Part shown: positions 12,978 through 14,760 of the stretch, piece by piece | Position numbering within the stretch: position 1 is the stretch's first letter | How the letters are laid out: each line of letters begins with the position of its first letter | From: Synechococcaceae bacterium WB4_1_0192 | GTDB taxonomy: Bacteria > Cyanobacteriota > Cyanobacteriia > PCC-6307 > Cyanobiaceae | Assembly (NCBI GenBank): GCA_009926195.1 | Contig: RFPK01000022.1 | Span: 1-14,760 of the forward strand | Direction: 5' to 3' | DNA length: 14,760 nt | Translations under genes and position numbers: made by a program | The notes under the pieces: model-generated | The model's input: only the letters and a program-made list of their open reading frames with translations | Database searches by the model: none | Told to the model about the DNA's origin: nothing

Positions 12978-14760
12978 TCAGGGACCGGCCACCAGGTCAG
13001 CCCGCTCCGCCAGCTGACCCTGCAGCGCAGCTCGGGGCACCAGGCCCAGACCGTTGTGGATGGCGGCCACCACGCCACGACCCTTGACCCGGTGCTCCTC
13101 ACCCAGCACCAGGCCGGTAGAGCTGCCGCCGTCGAGGTTGAGCGCATCGCGCAGCCCCTGCCGCTGCAGCAGGCGTGCCGTTTCCAGAAGGGTGGGGCCG
13201 GGGCCGTTCACTCCCTGGAGGGTGAGCAGCCACAGCTGGCGCCCATCGCTGGCGATCACGGTGCGCGGGGCCCCCTGGCTGAGGAAGCCGCTGCCGAAGC
13301 CTTCGGCCGCGCCGTTGAGGACCAGCTGGCCGTCCTGCAGCAGCAGCGGTCCGCCGCCCATCACAAACGGGTTGAGGCCCAGCGGATGGCTGGGGCGGCT
13401 GCGGATCATCAGTCCGTCGCCCGGCTGCCAGGGCGGGTTCACGCCGCCGCGGGCCACCAGCAGCTCGTCGCCGGGCCGCAGCGGCACCCCGGCCGTCAGT
13501 TCGTCCGTGCTGAACCGCTGGATCACGCGCCCCTGCCGCACCAGCACAGCCGTCTCCTGGCCGCTGATCGGGCTGTAGCTGCGCCCCCAGGCGGTGGTGT
13601 AGCGGGCGAGACCGCGCTGGACGTAACCGCTGTTCAGTCCGGTCAGGGGCCAGCGTCCACCCTGGCTGTCCTCGACGCTCTCCTCTAGGCTGAGCCGCCC
13701 GAAACTGGGGAGCGCCCCGGCCTGCCAGCCGATGGCGCCGCGGTTGAGGATCGGGCCCGACAGCCAGACGCCCCCGTCGCGCAGGGCTCCGAGCGGCAGG
13801 CGGTTGACCCGGTTGAAGAACCCGCCGTTGATCGCGATCAGCGCCTGCTCGCCGCGGGCCAGTTGGCTGAGGCTGCTCAGGCCCTGCATGCCATCGGCCC
13901 GGTTCAGGGGTCGCATCTCCACAGGCACCGTGACGGGGTCGAGCCGCACGCTGTTCACCAGGACGGCCTGACCACCGCTGCTGTCCACCCGTCGCTCGAT
14001 GCTGACTCCCTGGCCGATCAGGTTGGCCAGGCGCTGGTCGGATTCCGGTGGCTGGATGGCTGGCCTGCCGCTGCTTGGGCCGGAGCCGCCGTCTGCCGTC
14101 GGGCCATCGGTCGCCACTGGCGGTAGATCGAGCACCAGGCGCCAGGGGCCGGCCAGGCTCAGGCTCTGACCCTCGGCTTGCAGGGTCAGCCAGTCGCCCC
14201 GCTGCTGGGGCCCCAGCCCCAGCTGCGCCAGCTGCCGCTGCTGGGCTGCGCTGGCCCGCACCGCCAGCCCGATCTGTCCAGCCCCGCTCCGCAGGGCACC
14301 GGGGCCGGCCAGGTCGAACACGACCCGCCGTCCCCCCGTCGCCAGATCCCGGGAGCGGATCGCCAGCAGCGGCCTGCTCGGGAGATTCAGTTCCAGCTCC
14401 GCTCCCCGGACCGCGACCGTCAGACCGAGGGGCTGGAGCAGGCGCGCGACAGGCACGGCGACCTCGTCGTCCAGGCTCCGCTGCTGGTTCCTGGGCACCG
14501 CCAGTCGCTGCCCGAACCACTCCAGGCTCAGAGCGCCATCGGCACGTTGCCGGTGGCTGACCCCCAGCTGTCCTTCGAGCAGATCGAGGGGGAGCCACAG
14601 CTCACCCCCCTCCAGGCGCCACTGGGCCTGTTGGCGCAGGCCGTTCACGCTGACGCCATCGCCGCGTCCGTCCCGTGGGAGCGTCCAGCCGAAGCCCGTC
14701 GAGCCGAAGCGCGAGGTTGCGTCGCCTGCCTCTGCCACTGACGCGGCTGCCGGCGGGGGT
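12978..14760 (-). CDS. Phosphodiester glycosidase (NAGPA) family protein, 5'-truncated
   Basis: The frame is open from TGA 12980-12978 to the window edge. The GTG at 14738-14736 can serve as a start, but the codons above it encode PPPAAAS, which looks like the end of a signal peptide, so the true start is probably outside. Counting from that GTG there are 586 residues. The first 120 or so resemble a copper amine oxidase N-terminal-like (stalk) domain, and RRVVFDLAGPG (about 135-150) recalls AMIN-type wall-binding domains. A Gly/Ser/Pro linker follows. The C-terminal half is the NAGPA domain, with INGGFFN at 303-309 and NLDGGSS at 534-540. The likely place is the periplasm or cell envelope; the substrate is unknown. 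It precedes the HesB-like gene by 32 bp. Confidence 0.82.
   Translation of the reverse strand, partial: PPPAAASVAEAGDATSRFGSTGFGWTLPRDGRGDGVSVNGLRQQAQWRLEGGELWLPLDLLEGQLGVSHRQRADGALSLEWFGQRLAVPRNQQRSLDDEVAVPVARLLQPLGLTVAVRGAELELNLPSRPLLAIRSRDLATGGRRVVFDLAGPGALRSGAGQIGLAVRASAAQQRQLAQLGLGPQQRGDWLTLQAEGQSLSLAGPWRLVLDLPPVATDGPTADGGSGPSSGRPAIQPPESDQRLANLIGQGVSIERRVDSSGGQAVLVNSVRLDPVTVPVEMRPLNRADGMQGLSSLSQLARGEQALIAINGGFFNRVNRLPLGALRDGGVWLSGPILNRGAIGWQAGALPSFGRLSLEESVEDSQGGRWPLTGLNSGYVQRGLARYTTAWGRSYSPISGQETAVLVRQGRVIQRFSTDELTAGVPLRPGDELLVARGGVNPPWQPGDGLMIRSRPSHPLGLNPFVMGGGPLLLQDGQLVLNGAAEGFGSGFLSQGAPRTVIASDGRQLWLLTLQGVNGPGPTLLETARLLQRQGLRDALNLDGGSSTGLVLGEEHRVKGRGVVAAIHNGLGLVPRAALQGQLAERADLVAGP

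Overview
The window looks like chromosomal housekeeping DNA from a high-GC picocyanobacterium (Cyanobium / Synechococcus type). The main clues are an RNase E with the cyanobacterial C-terminal nonapeptide RRRRRRSSA, an rne-rnhB pair, the ribosomal order rpsL-rpsG-fusA-tuf-rpsJ, a methyltransferase resembling the cyanobacterial MPBQ/MSBQ enzyme (tocopherol/plastoquinone type), and a stand-alone LON-domain protein. Assignment is by recognition of protein families and gene order; no search was run. I see no insertion sequence, phage gene, CRISPR array, tRNA or rRNA.

Layout, left half. The plus strand begins inside a radical-SAM-linked gene (1-898). A gene-free 619-bp leader (899-1517) follows, pyrimidine-rich toward its 3' end. 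Next come rne (1518-3617) and rnhB (3614-4222), overlapping by 4 bases. A DUF1997 gene (4778-4254, minus) converges on rnhB and diverges from pheA (4831-5685, plus) across only 52 bp. pheA converges on a minus-strand pair: LON-domain gene (7378-6692), then methyltransferase (6687-5701).

Layout, right half. Everything is on the minus strand and is read right to left: a phosphodiester glycosidase family gene cut by the window edge (14760-12978), a HesB/IscA-like gene (12945-12577), then the str operon rpsL, rpsG, fusA, tuf, rpsJ (12486-7665). An intrinsic terminator lies about 100 bp past rpsJ.

The genes fall into RNA turnover (RNase E, RNase HII), translation (S12, S7, EF-G, EF-Tu, S10), phenylalanine synthesis (PheA), quinone/tocopherol methylation and probable Fe-S handling.

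I found no novel protein system. The unexplained structure lies between genes. There are two consecutive UUCG-tetraloop hairpins after tuf, and a 10-bp GC hairpin plus a T6 tract between rpsG and fusA. Paired hairpins sit ahead of rpsL, and the rpsJ terminator is built into a 14-bp tandem repeat. The rne leader is long and carries direct repeats. Most starts lack a Shine-Dalgarno sequence and are preceded instead by short pyrimidine runs.
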